Source: Paratinospora sagittata (Eukaryota > Streptophyta > Magnoliopsida > Ranunculales > Menispermaceae). From it: DNA of 64,000 nucleotides. Position numbers and translations under genes: made by a program. A model generated the notes under the pieces. It did not search any database. It saw nothing but the letters and a program-made list of their open reading frames with translations, and had not been told where the DNA came from. Position 1 is the stretch's first letter; each line of letters starts with the position of its first letter. Below, in pieces: positions 22,701 to 34,652 of the stretch. The stretch is taken from NCBI GenBank assembly GCA_035771175.1, contig CM069600.1, positions 897,501-961,500 on the forward strand, read 5' to 3'.

Positions 22701-24211
22701 AATACTTTTCTTCGTGCTTCTACTTTGTTTTCATTATGTTTCTTTTTGTTAACAAGGAATTTGCTATTTTGTTGACTTTGTGTTTCTTCTCTGACCATTC
22801 ATTTAAACACTCTAATCTTGGTATGTCTGATAAACATGCAGACAATACACCCGTGAAATACTCGATAAATGGATGAGAACTCAAATTGTTTCATGCTTGC
22901 CAGAGAATTTTCTTATAGATTACTTAATCCAGCAATATTTGAGTCATTAATGATGAAGTTACAAGACCATTTGTATGATTACGGGCTCCAACCTCAAATT
23001 GTGGATAATGAAGATCGGCATTTTTCTCGAAATCGATGAAACTTTCGTTTATTGTTGGTCTCCAAGAGAAACAAGCACGCTAATGGTTTATTGGTCCATC
23101 ATTGGTCGACCTACTATAAGAGTCGTTCTAGATGACGAAGCGGAGACTAGGTACCCTGAAAATTTGTATGATGTTTTTTGGCATGACCTTATGGAGTCCG
23201 GTCTGCCAGTAATTTCAACATATGTACCATATTATTATGCATGGGCGTATTAAATTAATGTATACCTCTAAATGTACGTGCATGTGTATATGTATATGTA
23301 TATAACTCATAATAGATGTATAAATGTAATATAACCTATGAATATAAAAATATGTAATATTAGATAAATGTTATATGTCACTTTACTTTTGTATATTATA
23401 CAATTAAATGAAGAAGACATACAACCACCTATATATTTCAAGCATGTATTTACCTAGCTATATAGTGTTTGTTTGTTGCAAAACTTTGAATAATAATAAG
23501 AAGCAGATATTTATATAAATATTTGTTAAATAAGTAAGCGTCACGTTATAATTAATTACATTTTCTAATGACACACCAATGAGCAGTTTGGTATATGTCA
23601 TTGTAAATACCTCTCACTATTTGTTTTTTTCTTTTTTTTTTATCTCTTTCTTCTTTTGTTTTCTTTATCAACCACTCCCCCTTTCATCTCTCCAGCAATC
23701 TCTCTATATCCCTTGCTTCATTTCCAACCATTCCTTCTCTTCATCTCAATCTACTGCTTCTCTTCATCTCTTCAATTTGAATTACAGTATTGATGCGACT
23801 GCGGATATTTGTCGATTAAGTCTTCAATCTATAAAAAGAAGAAGTAAGCTTTTCTTTTTTTATATCTAAATTTCTTTTTGGGCAGATATATGATGTTTGC
23901 TTTGAATATTTTTTATTTTTTTGAAAGCGTTTGCTTTGAAATTAATGTAGATGACAGAAGGATAAGAGGTCATTGACTCATAATCCAAAAATACGGGATG
24001 CTGAGTCAGCTGACTAGCAAAGAAAAAAGCTTGGGATAAAGCCTTTGTTATTTATGCAAGCCTAATAATATATCACAACTTCTTCAACCATGGTAACTTA
24101 ACTATGGTCAATTAACCTCATGCTTAGTTTGGTCCCCACGATTCTACCTTGTTGTACATATATAAAAGAACTCTCACTCACCCTTACTTTCATGCCCATT
24201 CTTAGCTGCAA

Positions 24212-24432
24212 ATGATGCTCTTCGCCTCCTCTCAGCCTTCTCCTTCACTCCACTCGTCGCCGTCTCGTTTCCTCGGATCAAAGCTCGCCTTCGCTACTCC
24301 GTCAGTTGCGCCGTCGACTGTAAGTTTCTTCTCTGTCTGCAATTCAGCTAGAGCAGCAACGTCGCGATCATCGTCTTATTCATCCGGTAAGATGGCGGCC
24401 ACGCCTTCGTCGTTCTACGAGGTCCTCATGGG
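24212..24432 (+). pseudogene. Chloroplast DnaJ-like gene, truncated after the start of the J domain
   Basis: A TATA box (tatataaaag, near 24160) and short leader precede ATG 24212 (the next ATG, 24215, is in frame). The first 60 residues are rich in Ser, Ala, Thr and Arg, as in a chloroplast transit peptide. AATPSSFYEVL follows, the usual first strand of a J domain in DNAJ11-type small chloroplast proteins. There the gene stops: at 24433 it enters the long inverted arm of the 5.4-kb element. The frame continues to 24604 as a chimera of about 131 residues. The J domain core and its HPD motif are missing, and no continuation is found to the right of the element. Confidence 0.6.
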
Positions 24433-24832
24433 TTCAAGTTTATCAGAGAGACCCACTTCTCACTTTTTGTCCAGGAAGCAGGTGTTGACTACAATCCGTC
24501 CCCCATTGGAAAAAAAAAACAAAGACGAAGTAAAATTTCAAAAAAAAGGCCTTGGAATCCAAGAAAAAGGTATCTTATCCATGGCAGAAAAGAAATATAG
24601 CATGTAGGTCCCTAGAATTAGATTGATTATCACACAAAATAATAAAGAAATGAAGGAATGAGCTGTGATTAGAAAAAGGGGGAAGAAAGACAATTAAAAA
24701 AAAGGGTTGAATCATGATCTAAGCCTAAATAAACTATAGCAATTATTGAGGCACTATTTAATTCTTGGTGGGATAAGGAATTTGGTGTCGGAATAGGTCG
24801 AGGTGTGTATGCAAGTTAAAAATTGAGAAATA

Positions 24833-25745
24833 TTACAGATGTCATATTTATATGTACATTTCGCAAAATAGCCATTATTTACAATAATAAGGGTTGCATT
24901 CAATAATAATTTGTATGATCTGATATACATCATTAATAACTCTTTCATAAAGTTCAATCGACAAAACGTTCAATCTTTGTACCCTTGTTTTCACCATTTT
25001 TTCGAGTTCTTTAAAGAGTTTCCATGAGGAGTTTAAGCATTTAATTATCAATTTAATCGTCAATTATTATTCTCGATCTCTGGGAGTAATTAATTTCAGT
25101 TTCTATTTCTTTCTTTTTGCAGTTTTTATTGAATTCATTTATTCAAATAGCCTTCCACTATGTTAGATTTTCTACTCCAAAAGGCCACCATTAACTTGAA
25201 ATGTTTCTTTAATTATTTTCAGTTTTGAGTACCTTTTCTTTTACGTATATTATTTGTTGAGTCGTCATGTTATTTTGAGTCAATGGCCTATGGGTAAGTA
25301 GCTTAAATAATACAATACTTCAAACGCAAGGCAAATTGGATCAATATAATTGCTAAAGTTGACTAAATTATAAAATGAATTTGGTAGATGACCATTACCA
25401 ATTAACTAATAAGAGGTCAATTACTTGAAAAAAAATATTTATAACGTCTAGTAACAACTATATAAATCACAATAAATTACCATACATGTCATCACTATTA
25501 TAATCGGAAGAAATTGCTTAAATTGTATATGAAAAATTCAACAAAATTATGTACATTAACATGTAATTGATACACAATTTTATATGTACATTTCGCCAAA
25601 CCTCCAGTATTTATAATAGTAAGGGTTGCATTCAATAATAATTGGTAAGTTTTGACATACATCATTAATAACTCTTTCATAGAGTTCCATCAACAAAGCG
25701 CTCAATCTTTGTATCTTTGTTTTCACTTCTTTTTCGAGTTCTTTT
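24833..25745. repeat. Internal direct duplication of the 5.4-kb element
   Basis: Positions 24855-25020 and 25585-25745 are diverged direct copies (agggttgcattcaataataatt; acatcattaataactctttcata). On the minus strand both read as similar short frames (MELYERVINDV and IIIECNPYY in one; related text in the other), followed by an upstream exon-like stretch to 25984. That two copies keep similar frames hints at a captured gene, which I do not recognise. Confidence 0.5.
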
Positions 25746-25989
25746 GATAGTAGCTGTAATTCGTCTTCTTGGACAGTTTTTTTTACATACAGCTGAATCT
25801 TGTATAAATAACTTCCTATGCGTAACTTTTTTCTCGCTGTGAAATTAAGTAGCCAACATAAGTTTAGAATCCAACAATTTTGACTAATATTCTCCAAGTG
25901 ACCCTCATATCTACAACGTATTGGAATCAACATCCCGTCCGTAAAAAAACCTGTCCATCTTGGATTGTAGATCCCCGAACACATTTCTT

Positions 25990-27812
25990 CACGAATTAGT
26001 TTTTTGGTTTATAATTTGTACCTGAAAAGCATTCATTAATTATATAATTTTCCATTATGACTACCTATCATGTACTAAAGTACATATTGGATTATATAAT
26101 TATTGACAGAATATACTTTAAAAATAGAGATAAAAATTCTTAAATATTTATTTACATAATCAAAGTCATTTCCCTCTTGCCCTTCATATCTTACGCAACT
26201 TTGGGGGGGGGGGGGAGGCGAGTCATGACAAACGCAAAACAATTCTGATACGCACTACCTTCGGAGAGAAAAGGATAAGATACGGCAAAACACTTCTTAG
26301 ACCTAGTATATTGTAGGTACATAGCCATCGTACCTACAATAAGTGGGCTCTATTTACCCACATAATATAATTGTATTTCACCACCACAAACAATTACAAG
26401 GAGAATTGAACCCCTATCTCTAATCTCTAATGTGAAAGGCAGTGTTATATATCATCTCTATCTCAGAAAAGGTTTCTCCATATTTGATGACTAACATTTA
26501 TCATTTAAAAAACTACTTGAGTGAAGAGAGATTATTTACATGATGCCATGTAATTAGCGAAAAGCTATTTTGAGATGATGAGTTGATAATTTGAATATTA
26601 ATATGATACATCTTTCACTTACAGTACAAATAAATATCAAGAATTTATATGTAGTAGGGGAGTGACTATTCACAACTTACAAAAACATCTACACTATGGT
26701 AGCAAAGAAAAATGATTAAGTGATATACTCAAGTAAGACATGCATTTCTTGAAAACCAAATGATCATCTACGTTATATGTGATTTAAGAAAGTAAAATGT
26801 GACACAATGGTCATCAAATTTTTTTTATCCTCTTTTGTAACTCTCGATGAGAAAGTAGGAAAATATTTGTTTTTCTTTTGAAAGTAATTTATGAATAATA
26901 TTATATTAATTAGAGTATTGTACTACAAAATTTTTTACCTTTGAATTACATAATTGTACTGAATCATGCATTGACACATGATTAGATGAAATTTAATAGT
27001 ATTAGAGTGATATAGTGTGTATTACCCTTTTTATCACAATCAACATTACTCATAATCTATATAATATATAATCTTTGAGATCAAGGTTTTTTTTTTTAAA
27101 TGTGATAAAGAAATGTAATTATATATATATATGAAAAATTAATAATTTTAAGTAATATATCTTATATATGTACATGCGTGGATATCTTTAAGAAAATGAA
27201 AAATTAAGATTATTGAAATAGTTTGTTGTCAATTTAAAGTATGTAGTGGTGGTTGGAGGCTGGAGGGCAGATGAGGAAAGGCTGGCAAGTGACTTTGTCT
27301 TCTCTGTGAAGAGCAACAAGTCGTGTTGAAGCGGGCTCTACTCCTTTCAAGATCAAGACTTCTTCCTAACCTTATGACACGTGTCCCTTCTCATTTGTCA
27401 ACACCTTTCTTATCATTAAAACCTGTCCTTATTTCTTCCCCCCCCCAAAAAAAAAAACTTGTTCTTCGCATATTATTATGATAATTATATGTTTTTAAAT
27501 TTGGTAATTTTATTATGATCATTTATCTTTGACATGTGACACAGGCATAGATCACAATATTAATCATGTTTATTAATTGTCAATAATCATGATTTAGATG
27601 AACTTAATACTTAGCAGGTCATAATGCTGCTAATTAATTGGGAGCTTGCTTTGAAAGAATTATAACATAAACAATATGAAAAAAGACACAGAAAATCGTG
27701 CCTTACCAACTACAACTTGTTTTACTTTTTATTTTAACAGTACTTTAATATAAAGGCAGACAAAATGATATTCAGGTCTTCCATGAGATTGACAAAGGTA
27801 GGCTACATATAA
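25990..27812. other. AT-rich interior of the 5.4-kb element, no gene seen
   Basis: No reading frame over 60 codons is supported. There is a G13 run at 26204-26216 and short poly-C/poly-A runs near 27440. Nothing else is recognisable. Confidence 0.4.
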
Positions 27813-29015
27813 TGTAATACCCTGTATTTCACAAAAAAAAAAAATAAAAAAAATTACTATTTGAAATTTTTACTATTGGGCAACTCCCGAACGTTCAGGC
27901 GCATGACAGAACGTTCAGGCGCAAAAATCTCTATATAAGAAACGTCCTCATTTCTCATTCCTCACACCAAATCACCTTCTCTTGTGATTTTTCTTCTCCT
28001 TTTCACGCATTCTAAGTTTTTAGTCTTTGAGACTCCCGGTGCGGTGCAACAAAGTTCTGTCCGGAGGAAAGCGCTAGATCTGAAAGCGGTGCAACGAAGT
28101 TCTGTCCGGAGAAAAGCACCAGACCTGAAGGTGGGGAACGAAATATAGGTTTGCGTGTTTCATAACTTTTATTAAAGTTTACATTCAATTATTATTATGT
28201 CTACTATTCATTTACACTGCATTATGTCACATAATGACTTAACCTTGCACGTCGTGATACCGACCCTGATAATGATCACTAGACGTTGCCAAGTCAGTCT
28301 AAATGTCAAGAAAAGACCAGACCAGTAGACTAGACTAGTTTATGCATTGGCATCATACATATCACCACCTAGGGACGTGTATGGTTTATGACTCATAGAA
28401 TAGTTAGAAGCATTGCTCACTATTCATATTATTTCTCTGGAGAGGGACGTACATGAGAACCTGGCTACGCCGGGGAGGGACATCAGTACGTGAATCCAGA
28501 GCATCGTTCCTGAGGAGGGACGTACAGTGAGAACCTGGCTACGCCCGGGGAAGGACACCTGTACGTGAACTCAGGCGATGTACGCTCATCAAACCATTAA
28601 TACGTGACGGTGTCATGCATACATACATATTGATTGATTATGATGCTTACATGTGTATTTAAGATATTTGATATTGAAGTATGCTTTATTAATTGTTATA
28701 CTCATGCACTATTTACCCACTGAGCGCGTTAAGCTCACTCCAATATTATCAAATCTTTCACAGGAAATTAGGGTGGACTGGGTGCAGGTTATGGGGCCCA
28801 CATTTTGTACCCTTTGTATGAATCATTTGGGATTTTGGGAATATGTTCCCTTGACCATTTTATGTACAAAAGTATTCTGAATTATATGAAATCAGATTTG
28901 TACTGTGTATTGTATTTCCGCTGCGCACTCTGTTATTACCATCATGATTGTTCCAAATGCGCGCCCCGTCCGAGAGTGTACCGCCGGTTTAGGCGCGTCC
29001 GGGCGGGGTGTGACA
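27813..29015 (+). mobile_element. Probable solo LTR
   Basis: It begins tgtaataccc and ends ggggtgtgaca, the TG...CA form typical of large plant gypsy LTRs. It is flanked by tataa (27808-27812) and tttaa (29016-29020), a 5-bp duplication with one difference. A TATA box (ctatataaga, 27931) is followed by a leader. The interior has repeated blocks: gcggtgcaacraagttctgtccgg twice near 28040-28110, and gagggacgtac / gagaacctggctacgcc twice near 28440-28540. No coding sequence and no partner LTR are seen in the window. It is GC-richer than its surroundings. Confidence 0.6.
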
Positions 29016-29309
29016 TTTAAAGAGTAACACAAGATTCCATATACTTCGTTCATGCATTTTCTTGGATCTTCTTGTCTCTACTCTTCAAATTCTTAGTTCT
29101 AATTAATATCAAATCCAAGTTAGATTGTTTTGAGAGTTATTTGACTCTTTATTACTCCGTGGATCCCACCTCCTCGAACCTAATTATTGAAGCGTAACCC
29201 ATTAGCCTATTAATTAATTTCCACCAGCTAGCTTATTTGTTTAATATTCAACTAAAGTAGCTCTAGATTTACTTTTTGTATACACCTTTCTCAATTTTTA
29301 ACTTGCATA

Positions 29310-29560
29310 CACACCTCGACCTATTCCGACACCAAATTCCTTATCCCACCAAGAATTAAATAGTGTCTCAATAATTGTTATAGTTTATTTACTACATACT
29401 TATTCCGACACAAAATTCCTTATCCCACCAAGAATTAAATAGTGCCTCAATAATTGCTATAGTTTATTTACTACATACCTATTCCGACACCAAATTCCTT
29501 ATCCCACCATGAATTAAATAGTGTCTCAATAATTGCTCTAGTTTATTTAGGCTTAGATCA
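29310..29560. repeat. Triplicated ~90-bp unit in the right arm
   Basis: Three direct copies of a unit containing tattccgacacmaaattcc and cctcaataattg, starting near 29318, 29400 and 29480. The left arm has one copy, so the expansion came after the arms formed. Confidence 0.8.
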
Positions 29561-29859
29561 TGATTCAGCCCTTTTTTTTAATTGTCTTTCTTCCCCCTTT
29601 TTCTAATCACAGCTCATTCCTTCATTTCTTTATTATTTTGTGTGATAATCAATCTAATTCTAGGGACTTACATGCTATATTTCTTTTCTGCCATGGATGA
29701 GATACATTTTTCTTGGATTCCAAGGCCTTTTTTTTGAAATTTTACTTCGTCTTTGTTTTTTTTTTTCCAATGGAGGACGGATTGTAGTCAACACCTGCTT
29801 CCTGGACAAAAAGTGAGAAGTGGGTCTCTCTGATAAACTTGAAATATTCCAAGAATGAT

Positions 29860-30520
29860 GAGCAAAGGGGCCCACACAAAACACAAGCCTTAACATCAAT
29901 TGTTATATATATATCATGTATTGTATGTAAATATTATTATCTGCAATCAAATTTTCCAAAATTTTGAATTGCAGATTGATGATTAAGACAATCATATAGA
30001 AGAACCCCAACTACACCCCACCGTAACTTTATTGCTAGCTATAATCAATCATATTATTTATTAGTCAAAAACAAAATAAATTTCTTCTTTTAATGTTTGT
30101 TGGTTCTTTTATTTACGGGTAAGAACTAGTAAACCTAAATTCTTAAACACCACCTTTTCTTCTTATATACATATATTTTTGCGTACAAATTGGGATGTAT
30201 AACCAATCCCATAAACTCTCACATTTTAAGAATAATTAATATTTGATCAAGCCAAACTCCAAAGCTACCAATAAGAAAACAAAAATTTAGAACTTTTTCT
30301 TTAAATCATGAAGTCATGGCGTATGTACATTGCAATTTGATGTTATATGTCAAATCATTGAACCACAAATATATCAAAACTGATCCACATCTATTCTTAC
30401 CTGATCGCAATAATTTCTTCTAATTATAATTAGTACCAAGAAGAACAACTGAATTAATTAAATAATATAATACAAGCTTATTTGTCTGCATAATTTATAT
30501 AATCTAAATTACATTATACG
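29860..30520. other. Intergenic AT-rich stretch
   Basis: Nothing recognisable beyond AT-rich sequence and a short TA run near 29912. Confidence 0.4.
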
Positions 30521-30800
30521 GTATCACTTTCTACATTATCACTTCCATGGCTATTCCATATATTCATGAAATAACCTCAAATCTCTGATAGTTACATTCA
30601 GCCAAAAACCATTTTCATCTTCCCATACAAACAACAAACAAATTGTAAGATGCAACTGGCTTATTCTAATCAAAACGGTCACTTTCTACATTATCACTTC
30701 CATGGCTATTTCATATATTCATGAAATAACCTCAAATCTCTGATAGTTACATTCAGCCAAAAACCATTTTCATCTTCCCATACAAACAACAAACACAACA
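30521..30800. repeat. Tandem duplication of ~115 bp, related to 58.0-58.2 kb
   Basis: Positions 30523-30640 and 30678-30795 are near-identical (cactttctacattatcac; cagccaaaaaccattttcat). The segment cagccaaaaaccattttcat is found inverted three times at 58040-58180, so the two loci share a repeat family with the palindrome next door. Confidence 0.75.
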
Positions 30801-30888
30801 AGTAATCAACAATAGTAATTTATGCTTTTATTTTATTTTTTTTTTGTTATTACTTCAAAATTCAAATTACCTTTGCTTCAGCTCCATT

Positions 30889-32234
30889 ATTGTGAGAGAT
30901 TGCCATGGATGATTGTCCGTCCTGTTCTTCTGCCTAATTTTGTCCAATTCTGAGAGATGTCTTCTGCCTAATTTTGTCAAGTCTGAGAGATGCCTTCTGC
31001 CTAATTTTGTTCAAGTCTGAGAGATGCCGCAGCCTTCTCTGCCTAATTTTGTCCAAGTCTGAGAGATGCAGCAGCCTTGCTTGACTATTGCCCATGAAGT
31101 ACTGTTACAAGTGTTATCTTTTTCTTGAAACTCACTATAAATAAAGTTTAGGATGTTCTTCCCATTTGTATGACGAAAGTTTTTCAACAAATAAAGACGC
31201 TACGAAACTACTAAGGTATCATCCTGTCAGCTTAATAAATTTTCTGTTTTCATTCATAGCTAACCTTTATGAATTTTTTTTTTCTGATTCTCTTGTCAAG
31301 CATATGAAGGATAAGATTTATTGTTATAAAGAGTAGATACCTCAAAGACACAAAAATCCGTACATCAACCTCTCTTATCTCCGGTTGATCTGTCCCGAAC
31401 ATCGTCAACTTCAGAGTCTCGAGATCCGAAACTAAAACCAAAACAAACAACAAAAACAATAAGATATAGACATAGAGATATAATAAGTTAACACCAAATA
31501 CATAAACCCCAAAAAATTCAAACCACAGAACCACCGTGAAAAGCCTGCCAAGATCATAAAATGAGATAAATGTGAGGCTTTTCACGATGGTTCTGTGGTT
31601 TGAATTTTTTGAGATTTATGTATTTGGTGTTAACTTATTATATCTCTATGTCTATATTTTATTATTTTTGTTGTTTGTTTAGTTTTAATTTCGGATCTTG
31701 AGATTCCGAAGTTGACGATGTTCGGGACAGATCAACCCGAGATAAGAGAGGTTGAAGTACGGATTTTTGTGTCTTTGAGGTATCTACTCTTTATAACAAT
31801 AAATCTTATCCTTCATATGCTTGACAAGAGAATCAGAAAAAAAAAATTCATAAAGGTTAGCTATGAATGAAAACATAAAATTTATTAAGCTGACAAGATT
31901 ATACCTTAGTAGTTTCGTAGCGTCTTTATTTGTTGAAAAACTTTCGTAATACAAATGAGAAGAACATCCTAAACTTTATTTATAGTGAGTTTCAGGAAAA
32001 AGATAACACCTGTAACAGTACTTCATGGGCAATAGTCAAACAAAGTTGCTGCATCTCTCAGACTTGGACAAAATTAGGCAAAGAAGGCTACGGCATCTCT
32101 CAGACTTGGACAAAATTAGGCAGAAGACATCTTTCAAACTTGACAAAATTAGGCAGAAGGCATCTCTCAAAATTGAACAAAATTAGACGAAATTAGACAG
32201 AAAAACAGGACGGACAATCATCCATGGCCATCTC
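30889..32234. mobile_element. 1.35-kb near-perfect palindrome (foldback element)
   Basis: Arms 30889-31546 and 31575-32234 are inverted copies around a 28-base spacer. The arms contain, from outside in: a gccatggatgattgtccgtc block; 30-bp repeats of gcctaattttgtccaagtct type; a caaataaagacgctacgaaac block; and an exon-like segment with an intron-like border (ggttttag before a frame reading SDLET). Related partial copies lie at 22.5, 33.5-34.1 and 57.9-58.2 kb. No transposase is present. Confidence 0.82.
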
Positions 32235-32668
32235 GTAATAATCATTTAGCGCCCAGTGATACTTGGACTGGTCCAAACCAAACCAGTCCGACAAGTACTG
32301 ATCCCAGCTCGAATGCGCGGCTACCACCAAAAACCTCAACAAAACGAAAAGCCGAAGAAAAAAACATGGATCTGCAGAACCAGAAGCGTAAGAGTCAGAT
32401 AATCGTTACCATTCTGCACTTTACCAACAGCAGTCCAGAAGAATCCACCGACAGACGATTTAGATGAAGATCGGACAAGAACCGGCTTCTCGATCTGCTG
32501 AGGCGGAGCTTGAACAGGCGGAGGCCGGTCAACAACCTTCTTCGGCAAATAAACCTTAGCCGGAGACTCGGATTTCGTCTCAAAACAAGGCTTAGGTGTC
32601 GCTGGAGGAGTAATAAACACAGTGTACCTTCCAATCTTTCGTGTGCTCGATTCTCTATTAATTGCCAT
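32193..32668 (-). CDS. Small conserved plant protein with WFGL...SKY.WAL.DYYE motif; C-terminus from a repeat
   Basis: Exon 1 is 32410-32668 (MAINRESSTRKIGRYTVFIT start; Pro-rich middle; ends SVGGFFWTAVGKVQN), donor AATG|gtaacg. Exon 2 is 32193-32320, acceptor gtggtag|CCGCGC, phase 1, reading AHSSWDQYLSDWFGLDQ, then YHWALNDYYE. Together they encode 128 residues. I recall plant proteins of unknown function sharing the GRYTVF, GGFFW and WFGL...DYYE motifs. After DYYE the frame enters the right arm of the palindrome and ends 12 codons later (MAMDDCPSCFSV, stop at 32193). The start is the first ATG giving the conserved MAxNR-type opening. Function unknown. Confidence 0.72.
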
Positions 32669-33285
32669 CAAATCAAGAACCAAACTGAAAAGAAAAACCA
32701 CTGTCTACAAATTTACAGAGATTTGAAGAAGAGATTATTCTTCTTCCATGAAATCAAAAGAGAGATTGAGATTTTGAGAGTGGAAGTGAAGTTCATCTAG
32801 GGCTTTCGCATTTACCAAGTTGTAAAAGAGCAAAAGGTGTGAGGTGCTGCCGCTGCTTTGTTCGCTCACTTCAGCTTTTGCCTTCTTTTTAAATTTCTTT
32901 CTTTCTTTTTACATTTACACGCATAGCAAAAGCAATTCCTGGGCCCGATTTTCCATTGCAGTCTGTAGAGCGCAGTGGAGAATATCGGGCGCGTCATTTA
33001 TTTCTGATTTAACCCTTAGATTTGGCGTGAATTGTTGGGCGTGCCCTTCCTTAGCTTCCACTTTCCACTTCCAACTGCTCAGTTTGGTCTAGCCTTCGAG
33101 CACAAGGGCCATGTGATCCCCGAGTACCAGCACGGCACTTCCTTCGCACGCTGAATCTAAATCGAAGATTTGGTACCCAAAAAATCCCATTAAATATTTT
33201 TTTTTATTTATAAGCATAACTATTTTTTTATATCTATCAAAAAAATAATATATTCGTAATTAAATAAATTTTGTATGTCACTGTG
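32669..33285. other. Upstream region of the small conserved gene
   Basis: The first 200 bp probably hold the gene's leader and promoter (minus strand). No other feature is supported. Confidence 0.4.
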
Positions 33286-33690
33286 TCGTTGATGCAATTT
33301 TGGGAGCGCTGGGGCTTCCGGACATCGAGCAGATCTTTCCGGATTCCGATCCGAAATGGAAGGGCGCTCCCTTCTCGTTCTCAAGCTCGATTCGTTGTTT
33401 TTTATCGCGTTTTTATGTTCTAATTTTTGTTTTTGGTTGCAATTTTCATAGATTTGGTGTCGGAATCTGAAAAATACCTATTTCCGAGCAGATTCGAGAG
33501 TCGAAATCTGGAGGAAGCTTTGATATCAGGTAGATTTTTGTTACAAATTTTTTGGGGTTTATGTATTTGGTGTTAACTTATTATATCTCTATGTCTATAT
33601 CTTACTGTTTTTTGTTGTTTGTTTGGTTTTAGTTTCGGATCTTGAGACTCCGAAGTTGATGATGTTCGGGACAGATCAACAATAAATCTT
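33286..33690 (+). pseudogene. Unrecognised gene fragment: three exon-like segments
   Basis: Segment a (33286-33390) reads [19 protein letters not shown] and on to KWKG. Segment b (33452-33530; acceptor catag, donor gtagat) reads [20 protein letters not shown]. Segment c (33633 onward; acceptor ggttttag) reads SDLETPKLMMFGTDQ. The b-c junction keeps the frame (phase 1). Segment c and the sequence before it are also found in both arms of the palindrome. No start or stop was assigned and I do not recognise the protein. Confidence 0.45.
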
Positions 33691-34100
33691 ATCATTCATA
33701 TGCTTGGCAAGAAGAGTCAGAAAAAAAAAATCCATAAAGGTTAGCTATGAATGAAAATATAAAATTTATTAAGCTGACAGAATGATACCTTAGTAGTTTC
33801 GTGGGTAATATGTGCTGATAAATTTTGTCGTTGTACAGTATTTGTGTAACGTTTTTATTTGTTGAAAAACTTCCGGCATACAAATAGGAGGAACATCCTA
33901 AAATTTATAGTGAGTTTCAAGAAAAGGATAACACATGTAACAGTACTTCATGGGCAATAGTCAAGAAAGGCTGCGGCATCTCTCAGACTTGGACAAAATT
34001 AGGCAGAAGATCAGGACGGACAACCATCCATGGCCATCTCTCACAACTAAGACAAAATCAGGAAAAATCTTCATGTAACAGTAGTCAAGAAAGGCTGCAA
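33690..34100. repeat. Third copy of the palindrome repeat family
   Basis: Matches 31800-32230 in the same orientation, ending with the caaccatccatggccatctc block. Compared with the palindrome it lacks about 75 bp after gggacagatcaac. From 34100 to 34579 I see only AT-rich sequence with one internally repeated phrase (aaaattaagaattagtccac at 34240 and 34458). Confidence 0.7.
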
Positions 34101-34652
34101 GATCACATGGGCAACAACACGTTTGGACAAAATGATGTCAAGTAGAAATGCTAAATTAACCAATGAGGTTAAGATCATACTCCCATTTTTTAATATTTTT
34201 TTGTCAGCTGATCATTATTATGTCTTCAAAATTAAGAATTAGTCCACAATTTTTATTTTAATGCTTATCATTGGGATGTTATAGACTCATTTGATATCGA
34301 TGCCACTATGTTCCTTTAGTGGTACCCATTCCAAGTAGATTAGTCTTTATAATGTGGATAAGCTGGCGTAGAGGATTGCTACTTTAAAAAAAAAAATAGT
34401 CTGAACACTTGTTTTTATATGACTGTTTAGGTATGGTTGTGAGGTTAATTTATAATAGATCTTCAAAATTAAGAATTAGTCCACAATTTTTTTTTTGGGT
34501 CAAACATGATCTTCTAAGCATGCTGACGTGGCACGCTGAGGAGTCTCATTTGGAATGGGTTATTAAGTATATATTATAGATACGTGTTCAAATCTCGTAA
34601 TTAAGTAGGGTGAATGCAACTTTTACGGAATGCTACTCTCATTAAGAGCTCA

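Larger units (their letters stand above)
24433..29843. mobile_element. 5.4-kb element or inverted duplication with ~400-bp inverted arms
   Basis: The left arm (24433-24832) and right arm (29288-29843) are inverted copies; both outer ends read ttcaagtttatcagagagac. The right arm is longer because an internal unit is triplicated. No transposase and no shared target duplication were seen, so a Mutator-like element is only one option. The interior holds a direct duplication, a probable solo LTR and long AT-rich stretches with no gene. The left end cuts the DnaJ-like gene. Confidence 0.7.

Noticed and set aside
22975..23253. 92-codon plus-strand frame (VYCWSPRETSTLMVYW)
   Set aside because: No recognised family, no promoter or splice context, and upstream stops. 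It could be a gene relic, but nothing supports a call.
23579..23869. 96-codon plus-strand frame
   Set aside because: Composition follows the T/C-rich DNA (Phe, Ser, Leu runs); no motif.
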